64,000 nucleotides of DNA from Cristatella mucedo. Taxonomy: Eukaryota > Bryozoa > Phylactolaemata > Cristatellidae. Below the pieces are notes generated by a model. It had not been told where the DNA came from. It worked only from the letters and a program-made list of their open reading frames with translations, and searched no databases. A program made the position numbers and the translations under genes. Shown piece after piece: positions 22,683 to 34,345 of this stretch (position 1 is its first letter; every line of letters begins with the position of its first letter). The stretch is taken from assembly GCA_009760855.2 (NCBI GenBank), contig WPIO01000006.1, positions 2,654,501 to 2,718,500 of the forward strand, written 5' to 3'.

Positions 22683-23250
22683 ATGAACAAACTCTCCATC
22701 TTGCTCGTCGTCGCTCACTGCGTCGGCGAAGTTTGGTGCGACTGTAAATAGAAATCCGTACCGTGGATGTCAAGATAAACTTGTGGGTAAGTCATCCTAT
22801 CGTAATCGATGCTGTTCAGCTCGAAACGCGTCACCCGAATGGCTACAAATGGTGTGTCAGGAGCAAAGAATGAACTTAATCTTCAGAATTTGAACGTTAC
22901 CATAGTGAACTTCATCGCTTAATTCAATAGTCGATCTGCCAGATTCTTAATTTTTTACGAACACCAATGCAGCAGAGGGTATGGCCCACAGAACTCGATA
23001 CTTGAGCTAGGAATTACTTGGATCTACACTCCGTCGGCTGCGGTGCCACAAGTTATAACTTACATACAAGTGGATTTCCCAATCATTTCCATACCTTTTG
23101 CAGTAAGCACTGCAGTATGGACATAGCACGAGGCAGCTCGATCTTTCCGCTTTAATCCGCAAAGCACGGAGCAGCTACAATGAAGCCGTTGAAGCCTTTA
23201 TTGGGCCTGACGCAAATTAAGTCCCTGGCCCATCTGTGGTCGCTGCCCTC

Positions 23251-23424
23251 GCTGGTTTGGCCAAGTGGTTAATGTGCTCGCCCCAACCAAGGTCTAGCTG
23301 AGGTCATGCGCTCAAGCCCCCGTGGTGCATGTAAAGCGCCTGAATAGAGATTACCTTCTCTTAGGGAGGTCTACAAGGGAATCAAATAAATAAATAAAAA
23401 GTAAAAATAAATAAATAAATAGCT
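23251..23424 (+). mobile_element. SINE-1 (tRNA-like head, LINE B tail)
   Basis: GCTGGTTTGGCCAAGTGGTT is a tRNA-Ser/Leu-like start with A box, and a B-box-like GCGCTCAAGCCCC lies at about 23309-23321. From 23331 it continues GTAAAGCGCCTGAATAGAGA, the 3' stem-loop of LINE family B, and ends in (AAAT)n. Inserted in intron 2 of the discoidin pseudogene. Confidence 0.85.
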
Positions 23425-23439
23425 ATACATCACTATATA

Positions 23440-23449
23440 ACTATAATTA

Positions 23450-23497
<48 letters not shown>

Positions 23498-23502
23498 ATT
23501 AT
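23440..23502. repeat. (AT)n microsatellite
   Basis: ATATAT runs interrupted by GT, between SINE-1 and exon 3 of the pseudogene. Confidence 0.9.
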
Positions 23503-24639
23503 TGTCACACTAAAGCTGCCCTTGTACCAGTTCCATGCTAGGAATGCCAACTCTTCAGCGCTTGGTGCATGTTTGCTTCAGGTCATTGGAATCGTGATAG
23601 CGGGTGGAACAGCCAAACCTCCGGAGTTTGTGAGAACCTTTACTCTTGCATACCTGAGAAATAGTGTGTGGAGACCGTACAATCCCTTCGGTGCTACCGA
23701 TGTGCGTATTTTCAAATTGCCCACGAGCAAAAGTAAATCACTTGACCTTGACAGTTCATGTCAGCAATTCATTTGGCTTCACTGCAAGATTAATCTGCAC
23801 CTCTGGTCCCTCTCATATCAAACTGAATATGGTTACTTTAAAGAAAAGATACTTTTGGCCATTTAAGGTGTTTATTGCCAACATGGACACGTCAACGGGC
23901 GCTGGCAGATCGACTTGCAAGCGCCCGTTGAGAACGCGAGCTCCCTTCGCTTACTGCCATTGTCCGGTAGGAACTGGTGCTTAATTCGCTGAGAGGCGCT
24001 GAGGTACTGAAACCGTTTTAAGTAATAGAATATTATAGAGGGAATTACAGCTGAGTACGGGAAATAAACACGAGAAGCAACCTTGCTGCTAATCACGGAA
24101 GTTGATCTGCATCGAATTTAAATTCTTCGAAATTGGTAAAGCAATCGTCCATGACGTCATCACGAATAGGGACAATATATTTGTAGATAGTCGAAGTTTT
24201 TTATGAAAAAAATTTACCGCAAGTCATCAGCAAGTTAGAAGTTTTACCTAGCGGAGGCAGATAAGCACGCGTCTTTGCTGCGGATAGTTGAGCCGCTCGT
24301 AGATCGTCCGCCTAGTCGTAGCACTGAAGCTTTCTTGCAGCTTGCGTGCATTCAAAGATCCACCATGCACTCAACGACTCGTTTACAACCAGATCAATTG
24401 AATGACGTTAAGCACGTCTAAGTAATTGGAATTTTTCTCAACGCAAATCCCAGTAATATATCTGAGGAAACTAAATACGTATAGATGGCGGTTAATCACA
24501 TGCAATGTGTAGGCACCCGACGCACGAACTACGCCGAACAATTAACCAAACAGCACACACGATTTCACAAGTAGCCTGTCAAAACCGAAAATTTGCAAAA
24601 GTGCAAGGAGTTTTCTGTATATTTCAGCTGATATGGCAG

Positions 24640-25800
24640 GCGATGTCGGGCAGGCTCGTAACGAGCTTAATTGACCTTCATATGTCTGTTTTAATGGTAG
24701 GTTCGTACTAAAGCCTAGCCCATGGGCCCAAATCACTTTTACCAGAATCTCAGTATAAACGAAGAACAGCAAAGGATCGAGGACGGACCCTTTCAGAACT
24801 CGACAAGCTACTAGTCTGGTGAATGCGACCTCATCTTACGCTGACCCACAAGGCCCGCCACGGCTTGGCTCCTCCGTACCTAGCTGAACTTCTTCACCAG
24901 TTTCAGCCTCGTCGCGCTCTCGGGTCCTATGTGGACAATAAATTAGCTGTTCCATTCCTCCGCTTAAAGACCGTTGGCAACGGAAGCTTTAGGTCTGCAG
25001 GTCCTAGACTGTGGAACTGGCTTCCACGATTCTTACGCAACAACTATTCTCCTGCTGCCGGCTATGGCTCATCCTTTTCAGAGGTCCCAAGCTGCAAATT
25101 CCATGCTACTCACTACCTCAACGACTCACCCTGCTCTGCTTTGCTTCCCACTTTCTCTTTGCTGCGTGAGGTGAAGTCTGTTGGCTACCGAATGCGTACC
25201 GAAAGCCGCTTAGGCTGTGAGTTCGCTGTACGAAACTGTCCTGCGTGACACCCACGTAGTCTGCATGTCTTTTTGGAGCTGCAGAGGAAGAGACATTACA
25301 TTACCTGATCTCCACACAGCACTGATTGAACAAGGCCGAATAAATATTATTTGAATCGCACCAGCACCCTTTCAGCTGGACCGTTCGTCTTTCCCTATTG
25401 TTTAAATATGTTTTTGTAAATGTATGACAAATAGTATGTCGCAATCAATAGTGTCAAATGTAGCTGATAGATCTACGAGCACTAAGTGTCATTCCAATCA
25501 GTGTTTTTTACAAGTGTCAGTAAGTACATTGACAAGATCTGGTTCAGCGGAAAGAAAGGAAGTGCTTAATTTCAGAATGAAGTTCTTCTAAAAATTGGGA
25601 ATTTTCAATGTGCACGACAAACTGATTAGAAACACTGTTGTCAAGAATCTATCACAAAAACTGGAAGAAAGTAGACTGGGTGATGGCTGTTAGGACCTCC
25701 GAATCTAATCTAGGCTTTTTAAGTTTCGTTAGAACGATTTTCGATTTAAAGGTCTTGGGTAAAATACCTTTTTTTCTAAAGTAGCATTATTCAAAGATAA
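24640..25800 (-). mobile_element. LINE family A-related RT, old, split by a younger LINE A
   Basis: On the minus strand, 24772-24640 reads LFFVYTEILVKVIWAHGLGF, the region before the YADD box. On the other side of the inserted element, 25510-25440 reads DLSATFDTID. The stretch 25690-25790 aligns with 63520-63600 (-). A plus-strand LINE A at 24828-25308 separates the two halves. Decayed. Confidence 0.65.
24828..25308 (+). mobile_element. LINE family A, 3' end
   Basis: An open frame of about 140 codons ([46 protein letters not shown]) is the C-terminus of the family A polyprotein. It ends NCPA, followed by the 3' UTR GTCTTTTTGGAGCTGCAGAG and ACATTACATTAC. It has inserted into the older minus-strand LINE. 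Confidence 0.9.
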
Positions 25801-26034
25801 AACGCAACTGTTAATCCTATGACACAGGACAAGCGTTTTTCTGTACTAGAAGACTTATACTGCTTTCTCTAAGGCAATGCTGTTGAGTGACTATCTCCAC
25901 GTATTATGAATTTAGGTACCGTCTTTGACTGCATATTTTGAAGACTTCATGAAAAAAATGCCTCCACTGCAAGCGGTCACGTCCAATTGCTATCTAAATA
26001 TAGGAAATATTTACCACGATGACAAGCGAGGAAT

Positions 26035-26192
26035 TTAACTTGCTCCCTGGTTTTTTTCGGCTAGATTGCTGTAATTCCGTTTTTGCAGGGCTACCGAAAA
26101 AAATCACTGGGCCACTGCAGCTGATTACGAATATAGCTGACAGGCTAGTTGACAAATGCCAGGGATTTGACTATGTGTCTTCTTTTGTGAAG
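26035..26192 (+). mobile_element. LINE family A fragment, left part
   Basis: LDCCNSVFAGLPKKITGPLQ and ADRLVDKCQGFDYVS match [20 protein letters not shown] and [14 protein letters not shown] of the full copy. It is separated from 26611-26905 by a later insertion. Confidence 0.75.
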
Positions 26193-26610
26193 CAAGTTAT
26201 TTGTGGAGATTTGTAATACTAGAAGTTTAGACACTGTTCTTTTTCGATACCAGTGCTTTAGATCGCGTCAATGGCAATCTCCTGATACTCATTTGTAGGA
26301 AAATGCTTTATTTTATCTGAACTCACCAATTATGAAGCCAAGGTCAGGCTTGGCATGCCAGCCTCTAACCAGAAAGATTTCACTTTTTTGTCATGAGCTG
26401 TAACTCTAACTTGGCTTTTCTCCTTGGCAGGTGGGTTGTTGGCCGTTACTTTTCCACACATTTTAAGCAATTTCCGATAGTTTTCATTGGACATGTTACA
26501 GCTAACCACTCGATCGTGCTTCCTTTGTAGCAAATGTAAAGTGCCCAGAAAAAGATTGAGATATCTGAGAGCACTATAAAAATGTGTTATATTAATTATT
26601 ATTATTATTA
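26193..26610 (+). mobile_element. insertion into LINE A; its right end is a LINE B terminus
   Basis: The family A sequence breaks after TTTTGTGAAG and resumes with AGGAGCTCCGATGG. The inserted DNA ends in a clean LINE B 3' terminus (26497-26610: AACCACTCGATCGTGCTTCC, stem-loop, ATTATTATTATT). The first 300 bp resemble nothing else recognised in this window. Confidence 0.65.
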
Positions 26611-26905
26611 AGGAGCTCCGATGGCGTTTGGTTAATTGACAGATACAGAATAAAGTTCTTACGCTGACCCAGACTTCCCGCCACGGTCAGGCTCCTTCGT
26701 ACCAAGCTGAACTGTTGCACCATTTTCAGCCTTCTCGTGCACTAAGGTTCTCTAGGAATGAGAAATAAGCTGTTTTATTCCTCTGCTCAAAGATCATTGG
26801 CAACAGAGCTTTTTCTCTTCAGATTTTAGACTGGGGAACTCACTTCCACAACTAATATGGAACGACATCTACTCTTCTGTTACCGACTGTGGTACATAGT
26901 TTCCA
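26611..26905 (+). mobile_element. LINE family A fragment, right part
   Basis: ATACAGAATAAAGTTCTTAC, CTGACCCAGACTTCCCGCC and TTAAG/TTAGACTGGGGAACTC align with 31400-31660 of the full copy. Many indels. Confidence 0.75.
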
Positions 26906-27129
26906 TAGTAATCCGAAAAAAACCCGCATGTAAAAGTGAGCAACGGCATAAGTGTGCATGATCAAATTATGCAAAAAGGAATTTAAACGAATCTTTGTTT
27001 GAATAGCTATAATTGTATTATTTAATTAGCGAAAACACGTACATAGTACAACTTTAATCAAATTATAACTAGTTCACCTTTAAAATATATTTAAAAAAAG
27101 TAAAGTGTTATACAAAGTGTTAATATAGC

Positions 27130-28420
27130 TAGTTAAGGCTAGCCTATTTTTTAATTTGATGCTCAGGTTGTGTGCTATTCCTTTGAAGGTGATCTCCCAC
27201 AGGACTGATCCAAGGTAGGTTGTTGATGACGGAAGCGTTAAAACTTGGGTCCCACGACTTAATGTGATACAATCTGACGTACTGCGATGCAGCAGCCATT
27301 TCCAAGATAAACATCGCGACACTGCGGTTTTTATTCCAAATTATACGGAATGGTGTTACGGGCTTACTAAGTTTCAAGCAATTGAGCTAGCATGTTGTCG
27401 TGTTATGGCTTTAAACGGTCAGGCTCAGCGAGACTATTTAGCAATTCAAACGGCAACAAAGCTACCATTTAAAAAAATTCATAGCACTACTTAGCTTTAA
27501 AGTTTAATTGATAAACAACAATTCTCAAGGTTAAGACCACGAAATGCCCTTGTGCGTTCAAATGCTATGACCTCCGATGGCCCAGCCCAAACAGCAGCCG
27601 AAATGGATTTCCATAAGGCTGTCGTTTCCACAAAATCTTCACACAACTGCGGCTTTCATTTCAAATTATAGACAACGCTGTGCCGCGTTTACCCACCAGA
27701 TTTCATACGACTGCGCTTTTGCATTTTCATGTTACAGCCTTCAGTGGCCCGGTCCAAATGGCAGCCCTTAATAGTCGAACTGCGATACGCTGCATTATGG
27801 AAAACGGTGCTCCAAATTTACCCTCCCAATGTCATGCATAGCACTTGCGCGTTCTCGTGGTATGGCCTCCGATGGCCGGCCCAAATGGTAAACCAAAGCA
27901 TTCAAAGGGAAATAAAGCTGACATTTCCAAAAAAACTTCGTGCAACTGCGAATTTGATTCCAAATTATAGATATTACCGTATTCCAGGTTAAACCACAGA
28001 ATTCCGTGCGATTTCGCTTGCACTTTATTAGGCTTCTAGCCTCCTTGGGCACGACCTAAATGGAAGCCATAAACTGCTGAACTACGATACAGCTGCGATT
28101 ACCGCAAAAGGTTTCGTATAACGGCAGCTTTATGTGATTTCGCAATGTGTGACGTCATGCTATGGCCTCCTGTGGCTGGAGCCAGCCAGCCTAACTGCAT
28201 AATCAAACTACGATGCAGCTGCCATGTGGAGAAGAGGCGTCACGAGGCTATAGTAAATAGTGTTCCGGGTTTACCAACCAATTTCCTAGCATAGTGCGTG
28301 CCTGGGGTTTCTCAAGCCATGGCCTCCGATGGCACGGACCAGCCAGCCTGGCTGCATATTTCAACTGCGATGTGGCTGCAATTTCCGCAATTAGCGTCAA
28401 GCTACTGCGGTTATGATTTC
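27130..28420 (+). repeat. satellite S, diverged ~150-170 bp repeats
   Basis: A recurring landmark, ATGGCCTCCGATGGC and variants, appears near 27568, 27733, 27861, 28031, 28160 and 28319. Between landmarks come AACTGCGATACAGCTGC-type and TTTCGTGCAACTGCGG-type blocks and AAATTATAGACAACG. Units are heavily diverged. The array is cut at 28420 by the full-length LINE A and continues after it. ORFs here are artefacts. Confidence 0.75.
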
Positions 28421-31400
28421 TCCCCACGCTAAAGAGCGGCCTCGGGCGACTCCTAGCGTGGTGTGGACCTTTACTTGATTTCTCCGTAATACCTTCGGGT
28501 ATTCCGCTGCTATCTTCGCTGTGACTATTTATGAGCTGTCCTTGGATATGCTACACAAAACAGGACCTGCTTAGCATAAGATGCGATGTCGCCATTAGTC
28601 GATTCCTACCGGCGGGCCTTCTCCGGCGGGTCAGTGAGAACCTACCTGCATCCTGCGTTCGCCCCATCAACAGCTCGGCTATCAAACCTACGACTCGTAA
28701 GTTTAAAGCGCTAAATAGTACTTGTTGAGATAGTAGCCCACCCGCTGTAGCCCAGCACGTTGTGAAACGTCGTCCCACGGCCGTTACCAAGGTCCAATTC
28801 AAATTCGAAGAGCCAGCGTCCGCCGGGCCGGACACAAACGGTAGAGAATACGAGCCACTTCATCGCCGTCGCCCAGTTGTTGGACAGCCTCTTAAATTCC
28901 GCCTACTAAATTTCCGCTCGCTAAAAACCAAAGGGTTACTTATCCGTGATCAGGTGGTCCAGGAGAAGCTAGGTGCATTTCTGCTTACCGAAACCTGGAT
29001 GACGCCTTGTTCCAGTAGCTGTATTTCGGAGACCACCCCACCCGGGTTCTCATTCTATCAGTCCATGCGTTCTGACAAGGTTGGTGGCGGGGTTGCAATT
29101 GTTGTTCGCGAATCGTTTGGCTATGAAATGTGCAGTTTCTCGCATGGGTCATCGTTTGAATCGGTTGCTATCAGGTCTTCATCAAAGACAATGCCTCTCA
29201 CCCTTGTGATATACCGGCCTCCTTCTGGCTGTCTAAACTTGTTTATAGAGGAGTTTTCAGAGTTCCTCGCTAAAATATTGGTGTGTGACAGGCCGTAACT
29301 GATTGTAGGAGACTTCAATATTCACGTTGACAACCCTAGCAACAGCCAGGTCCGCTCATTTCTTGACTGTCTGGAGAATCTTGGTTTGGCCCAACAGGTT
29401 GATCGTACCGCCCACGTCGGTGGTCATATCCTAGATCTCGTGATCACTAAGGATGTTCTTCCCACTGACTTTGTGGTGTGCCCACTGACCCTCTCAGATC
29501 ATTGTTCGGTCTCGTTTACTGTTCCTGCTCCCTCGTACGTACAGGGCAATGTCGAATTTGCCAAACGACGTAACTTACAAAGCATTGACATGGACAAGTT
29601 TTTGAAATCTGTTTGTGATGCAGGCCTTCTTGATCTGCATTCAGACTCGACCGGCAGCCTCGATACCCTCACTGATGCGATGAACATGACACTCAGGAGT
29701 GCTCTTGACAAGCATGCTCCCGTTCGCTCTATCCGTGTTCAAAGTCGTCGAGATTTCTTTAAGTTTACATAAAAACTCCTTAAGATGCGCCGTGTTAAGC
29801 GCAGGCTGGAACGTCGTTTCAAGAAATCGGGGTCTGAGGCAGACATAGTCAATTTTAAAGACTTCCTTCGAGTTTACACCCGAAAGCTTAAAAAAGCCAG
29901 GGCTTCTTTTTTCATTATAAAACTGAATTCCTGCCGGTCGGACATTAAACAGATTAATAAGTCAGTAAACCATTTACTGGTCAATGCTGTCAGGTCTGAC
30001 TCCCCAGATATTAAGGGCTCAGCCGAAAAGTTTTCAGCCTTCTTTACTGAAAAAATTGTGCACATTCGTGCCTCGATTAAGCCCCCTCCGACCAAAGCAA
30101 TCGCCGTTCCTAAACCTGTGACCTTTCTTAAAAGGTTCTCCGATGTTTCTGCCTGTGATGTGGCTGCCTTAATAAGGTCTAGCAAAAAGAGCTCGTCTCC
30201 TGAAGACCCTATACCTTCATCTCTGTGGTCTTCACTTGCAGACCAACTTAGCCCTGCCATAACCAAGATTTTTAATGCTTCTTTGGGAAAAGGGGTCGTC
30301 CCCAAGTCCTTCAAATCGGCAATCGTTAGACGCATTCTTAAAAAGCCTGGATTAGACACAGACGTCCTAGCAAACTATCGTCCAGTTTCCCTTCTTCCAT
30401 TCCTATCAAAGATTCTTGAAAAAATTGTTGCTAAGAAGCTAGTTGAACATATTGAAAATAATGGAATGTCAGAAACATTTCAATCAGGTTTCAAGAGGCA
30501 GCACTCTACTGAAGCGGCTCTCATCCGTGTTAACAATGAACTTCTACGTGGCAACGACGACGGGAATGTCACTGCCCTAGCTCTGCTAGATCTGTCTGCT
30601 GCCTTCGACACCATTGATCACGAAGTTCTGCTTGAACGATTTAGAACAACGATCGGTCTGGCAGACAAAGCACTGGCGTAGTTTAAATCATACTTGTCTG
30701 ATCGTGTTCAATCCGTGTCGTGTGGGGGTCAGGTCTCAGACATGAGAAGGGTCACCTGTGGAGTCCCTCAAGGGTCTGTACGTGGTCCCTTGCTGTTCTC
30801 CATTTATACGCAACCTCTGGGAAAAGGAACTAAGGCCCATGGAATAGGATATCACTTCTATGCTGACGATACTCAGTTGTATTTGTCATTTAAACCGTCG
30901 GAATCTGCTGCAGCAACTGAGGAACTGAATGCTTGCTTTGCCGATATTCGATCCTGGATGTCGGAAAACTTACTGAAATTAAATGACGATAAAACCGAAC
31001 TGCTTCTCATAGGACACCCTAAGCGTGTGGCTGGATTAAAAAGCTTTGCTGTTGTAATAGGTGATGCTATTGTGCGACCTTCACCGCGTGCTCGTAATCT
31101 AGGTGTCGTGTTCGACAGCTGCCTCAATTTCAAAAGCTTCATTCAGAAGACTGCCTCTACAGCTAGCCATCACATCCGATCCCTATCCAAGATTAGAAGC
31201 TGTCTCCCACAGTGGCTTGTAAAAAAATTAACTAGCTCTTTAGTTCTGTCTCGGCTTGATTATTGTAATTCCCTTTTGGCTGGACTACCAAAGGAAGCTA
31301 TTATGCCACTACAGCGGACTATGAATATGGCAGCAAGGCTGGTCTTCAAGTGCCAGCGGTTGGAGCACGTGTCACCTTTGCTGAAAGAGCTAGGATGGTT

Positions 31401-31899
31401 GCCGGTTGAGCAAAGGATACAGAGCAAAGTTCTTACGCTGACCCACAAGGCCCGCCACGGCTTGGCTCCTTCGTACCTAGCTGAACTGCTGCATCAGTTT
31501 CAGTCTGTTCGCGCCCTCAGGTCCTGTGTGGACAATAAATTAGCTGTCCCATTCCTCCGCTTAAAGACAGTTGGCGACAGAAGCTTTAGCTCTGCAGGTC
31601 CTAGACTGTGGAACTCGCTTCCACAATTCTTGCGAAACGACATCTACTCTCCAGCTGCCGACTATGGCACATCTTTTTCAGCGGTCCTGAACTGCTACTG
31701 CTATGCTACTCACTACCTCAACTGCTCTCCTGACTCTGCTATGCTTCCCACTTTCTCTTTGTTGCGTGAGACGAAGTCTGTTGGCTACCGGATGCGTACC
31801 GAAAGCCGCTTAGGCTGTGAGTGTGCTATACAAAACTCTCCTGCGTAACACCCACATGGTCTTTATGACTTTGAGGAGTTACTGACGGAGATACATTAC
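28421..31899 (+). mobile_element. LINE family A, full-length copy (L2/CR1-like)
   Basis: Complete element of 3479 bp: a ~110-bp 5' leader, one ORF region, a ~50-bp 3' UTR and an ACATTAC tail. Both sides are satellite S, and ATTTC at 28416-28420 and 31900-31904 may be a short target duplication. The encoded protein would combine an N-terminal segment, an AP-endonuclease-like domain and reverse transcriptase, copying the element's RNA at the nicked target (target-primed reverse transcription). Confidence 0.93.
28531..31848 (+). pseudogene. LINE A polyprotein (endonuclease-reverse transcriptase), four in-frame stops
   Basis: A single reading frame runs from ATG 28531 to the stop at 31846-31848 without any frameshift, interrupted only by stops at 28726, 29296, 29770 and 30679. 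N-terminal YTKQDLLSIR resembles the leader of L2-like ORFs. Endonuclease motifs are LLNFRSLKTKG, LLTETWM, VIYRPPSG, VGDFNIHVD and LSDHCSV. RT motifs are [70 protein letters not shown] and [10 protein letters not shown], with catalytic YADD intact at about 30860. The thumb holds [12 protein letters not shown] and [16 protein letters not shown]. The stop at 30679 replaces the Trp of a family-typical AWFKSYL. Roughly 1105 codons. Inactive as it stands, but young. Confidence 0.92.
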
Positions 31900-31904
31900 A
31901 TTTC

Positions 31905-33720
31905 ATGGTATTGCAAACAGTGTTCCATATTTACCAACCTCATTTGATGCTATAGCCTAGGTCCGTTCTCATGCAGTGGCTTCCAATGGCCCTTACCACT
32001 GTGCATTTTGGAACTGCGTTACGGCTATTATTCTGTCTGCTGACGTTGTGAGACTGAGGTTTTGATTTGCTTATTATAGGGAACAGTGTTGCAGGTCTAC
32101 GCACCAAATTTTAAGTGACTGCCCTAACGTCGTGTATTGCTATGACCTCTGATGGCCCGGAATATTGGGGGCCATAACATTAAAGCACGCCACACCAATG
32201 TCATGAAATTAGATAGGTGAACCCGAAACACTTTTTTCCAAAAATCTGGAACCAAAATAAAAGTTTTATAACATCTATTGTGGAAATGGCAGCTGTATCG
32301 CAATTTGAATACCCGGCGGGGCTGGGTCGTCAGTGCCATTTGAGGCCATAACATAAAACGCGTATGATTAATTGCATGAAGTTTTTTTGGGTAAACCTGG
32401 AACACTGTTTTCTGTAACGTTGAATCAAAACCGCAGTTCCTCAAAGACTATTGTGGAAGTTGCAACTGCTTCGCAGTTGGAATATGTATGGAGGCTGTCT
32501 TGGACGGAACATTTAATATTAATAATAACCATACATTTGCATAGCGCCCTCAGAGAACTGGATCTCTTTCTAGGTACTTTGCAGATGCAGTATAGGTTGT
32601 ATTACCGAACGATTGATGGTAACATCCACGAGCAGTAGGCACTATGCAATCAGGTACATGCATATGAGAGACGAATCACAAAGACCCACCGAATGCTGTG
32701 ATAAAAAGTTGCGTTTTAAGCTTCTTATTAAATGTCGTCATTTTAGGGAGCGTTGTTACGTCCTTCGGTAGTGAGTTCCACGCTTTGGGAGCATAAGAAC
32801 TAAAGGCTTAGTCTCCAACGGTCTTAAGGTTCGTCCGATGTATGGCTAAACGAGTTAAGTCAGAACATTTGAGGCCATAGCGTGAAAAACCCTCGAGCAA
32901 TCGAGTGATATTTTTAGGGTAATCCCAAAACACCGTTTACCGTACTTTAGAATCAAAACCACAATTGTGCTACGCCTGCTTTGGAAATGGCTGCTGTATC
33001 GCCGTTGGGCTATGTTGGGAGGCTCGCTGGTTCGGGCCATTGCATGAGAAAGCCCATGCACAAGCAGTGAGATTTTTTTGGTAAATCCGGAAAATGGTTT
33101 TGTGTAAATTAGTATCAAAACACCAGCTGAGAAGCGCCTATTATCGAAATGGCTCCTGTATCGCAGTTCGAATATATACGGAGGCTGGCTGGCCGAGGCT
33201 ATCCGAGGCTATCAAAGCATGAGATCGCACAAGCGGAATTGTATAAAATTCGGTGGGTTAGACTGAACCATTGCTTGCTATTGTTTGCAATCAAAACCGC
33301 AGCTTTGCAAAGCTTCTTGTTGAAATAGCAGCTGTATTGCAGTTTGACTACTTAGGGCTACCATTTGAGCCGGGCCATCAAAGGCCATAGTTTGAGAACG
33401 CGCCAGGAAACTCCCATGAAACTTGGTGGATAAACGCATGCATAATCTTCTTCATAATATTCTATAATTTGGAATTAAGACTGTAGTTACGTGAAGTTTT
33501 AGTGTAACTAGCAGCTGTGGCGCCAGCCATAAGTGTAAATGGCATGGCCGACCCTGGTCATTTGATTCTATAGCATACGAACGCGTAAGCACGGTTGCAT
33601 GAACTTTGGTTAGTAAATCCCTGGTAACACAATTCTGTTTAATTTGGAATCTAAACCGAAGTGTTCTTACTTTTAATATGAAAATGGAAGCTGTATCGCA
33701 GTTATTTGTGAGAACCTAAA
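31905..33720 (-). repeat. satellite S, continuing array, mostly inverted
   Basis: Up to about 32160 the repeats run in the same sense as at 28 kb (GGCTTCCAATGGCCC, GCTATGACCTCTGATGGCCC). From about 32165 they run in the opposite sense, with GGCCATAAC/GGCCATAGC landmarks near 32172, 32343, 32871, 33036, 33196, 33380 and 33552. Spacing is about 160-185 bp once the LINE B insertion at 32515-32863 is subtracted. Confidence 0.72.
32515..32863 (-). mobile_element. LINE family B 3' end with 7-bp target duplication
   Basis: In minus orientation: C-terminal codons (TTCCACGCTTTGGGAGCATA in plus), 3' UTR, terminal stem-loop (plus TAGCGCCCTCAGAGAACTGG) and tail at 32515. It is flanked by AACATTT at 32508-32514 and again at 32864-32870. 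The sequence on both sides is continuous satellite S, so the empty site is recognisable. Confidence 0.92.
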
Positions 33721-33945
33721 AGTTTCATAGTTGCAAATAGACCTTGAACGCTGACCTCTTAGCCGTCTGCCAATGTATACGTCTACCTAGTAGTTGATCA
33801 ATGGTACCATTAGAAGAGGCCAGCCATCGGTCGATTCGTCGAAATGGTAATCGGCAATTGTCAACCGTCAAAAGCAGTACGAACATCCGCTAAATAAACG
33901 AAGCTCAGAGATGAAGATTGTTTTGACGTGCATCCGCAGATTTTC

Positions 33946-34345
33946 GTCATAATAATAATAATAATAATAATAATGTACTTAATAAAGCGCCCTCAGAGAA
34001 CTCAATCTCTTTCTAAGCGCTTTACATTTGCTGCAAAGGGAAATGCAATTGAATGGTAAGTAAAATCATGCTTGAAAAACAAACAAAATGAATAACTTGG
34101 TTAGGGGTGACATGCGCAGGGTCAGCATGCAAATGTGGTTAGTGGCAGCATGCACAGTCTCAGCACGCATAAGCACGTGAAGGACGAATTACAGGGACCC
34201 GCTAAATGCTGTCCTAAATAGGTGTGTTTTTAAGTTCCTTTTAAATGTGGTCAGGTCAGGGGATGTTCTGACGCAGGTCGGGAGGGAGTTCCAGGCTTTG
34301 GGAGCATACGAACTAAATGCACGGTCTCCAAAGGATTTAAGGTTT
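33946..34345 (-). mobile_element. LINE family B 3' end
   Basis: (AAT)n at 33949-33975, then the stem-loop (AAAGCGCCCTCAGAGAACTC), the 3' UTR, and a C-terminal ORF piece reading LKSFGDRAFSSYAPKAWNSL and SPDLTTFKRNLKTHLFRTAF in minus orientation. Little decayed. The 45 residues preceding it in the same frame are unrelated flanking sequence. Confidence 0.9.

Larger units (their letters stand above)
22683..24010 (+). pseudogene. secreted F5/8 type C (discoidin) domain gene copy, broken
   Basis: Four exons align with the intact minus-strand gene at 36386-37644. Exon 1 (22683-22786) has signal peptide MNKLSILLVV and VNRNPYRGCQDKLV but is 5 nt shorter, shifting the frame; its donor is GTAAGT. Exon 2 (22931-23102) has YIQVDFP but is 8 nt longer and carries a TAA after LPDS. 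Exon 3 (23582-23701) is intact, 120 nt, VIGIVIAGGTAKPPEFVRTF through NPFGATD, with AG acceptor and GTGCGT donor. Exon 4 (from 23878) starts VFIANMDTST and is then disrupted by indels. A SINE-1 sits in intron 2. It is a pseudogene unless the indels are assembly errors. Confidence 0.8.
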
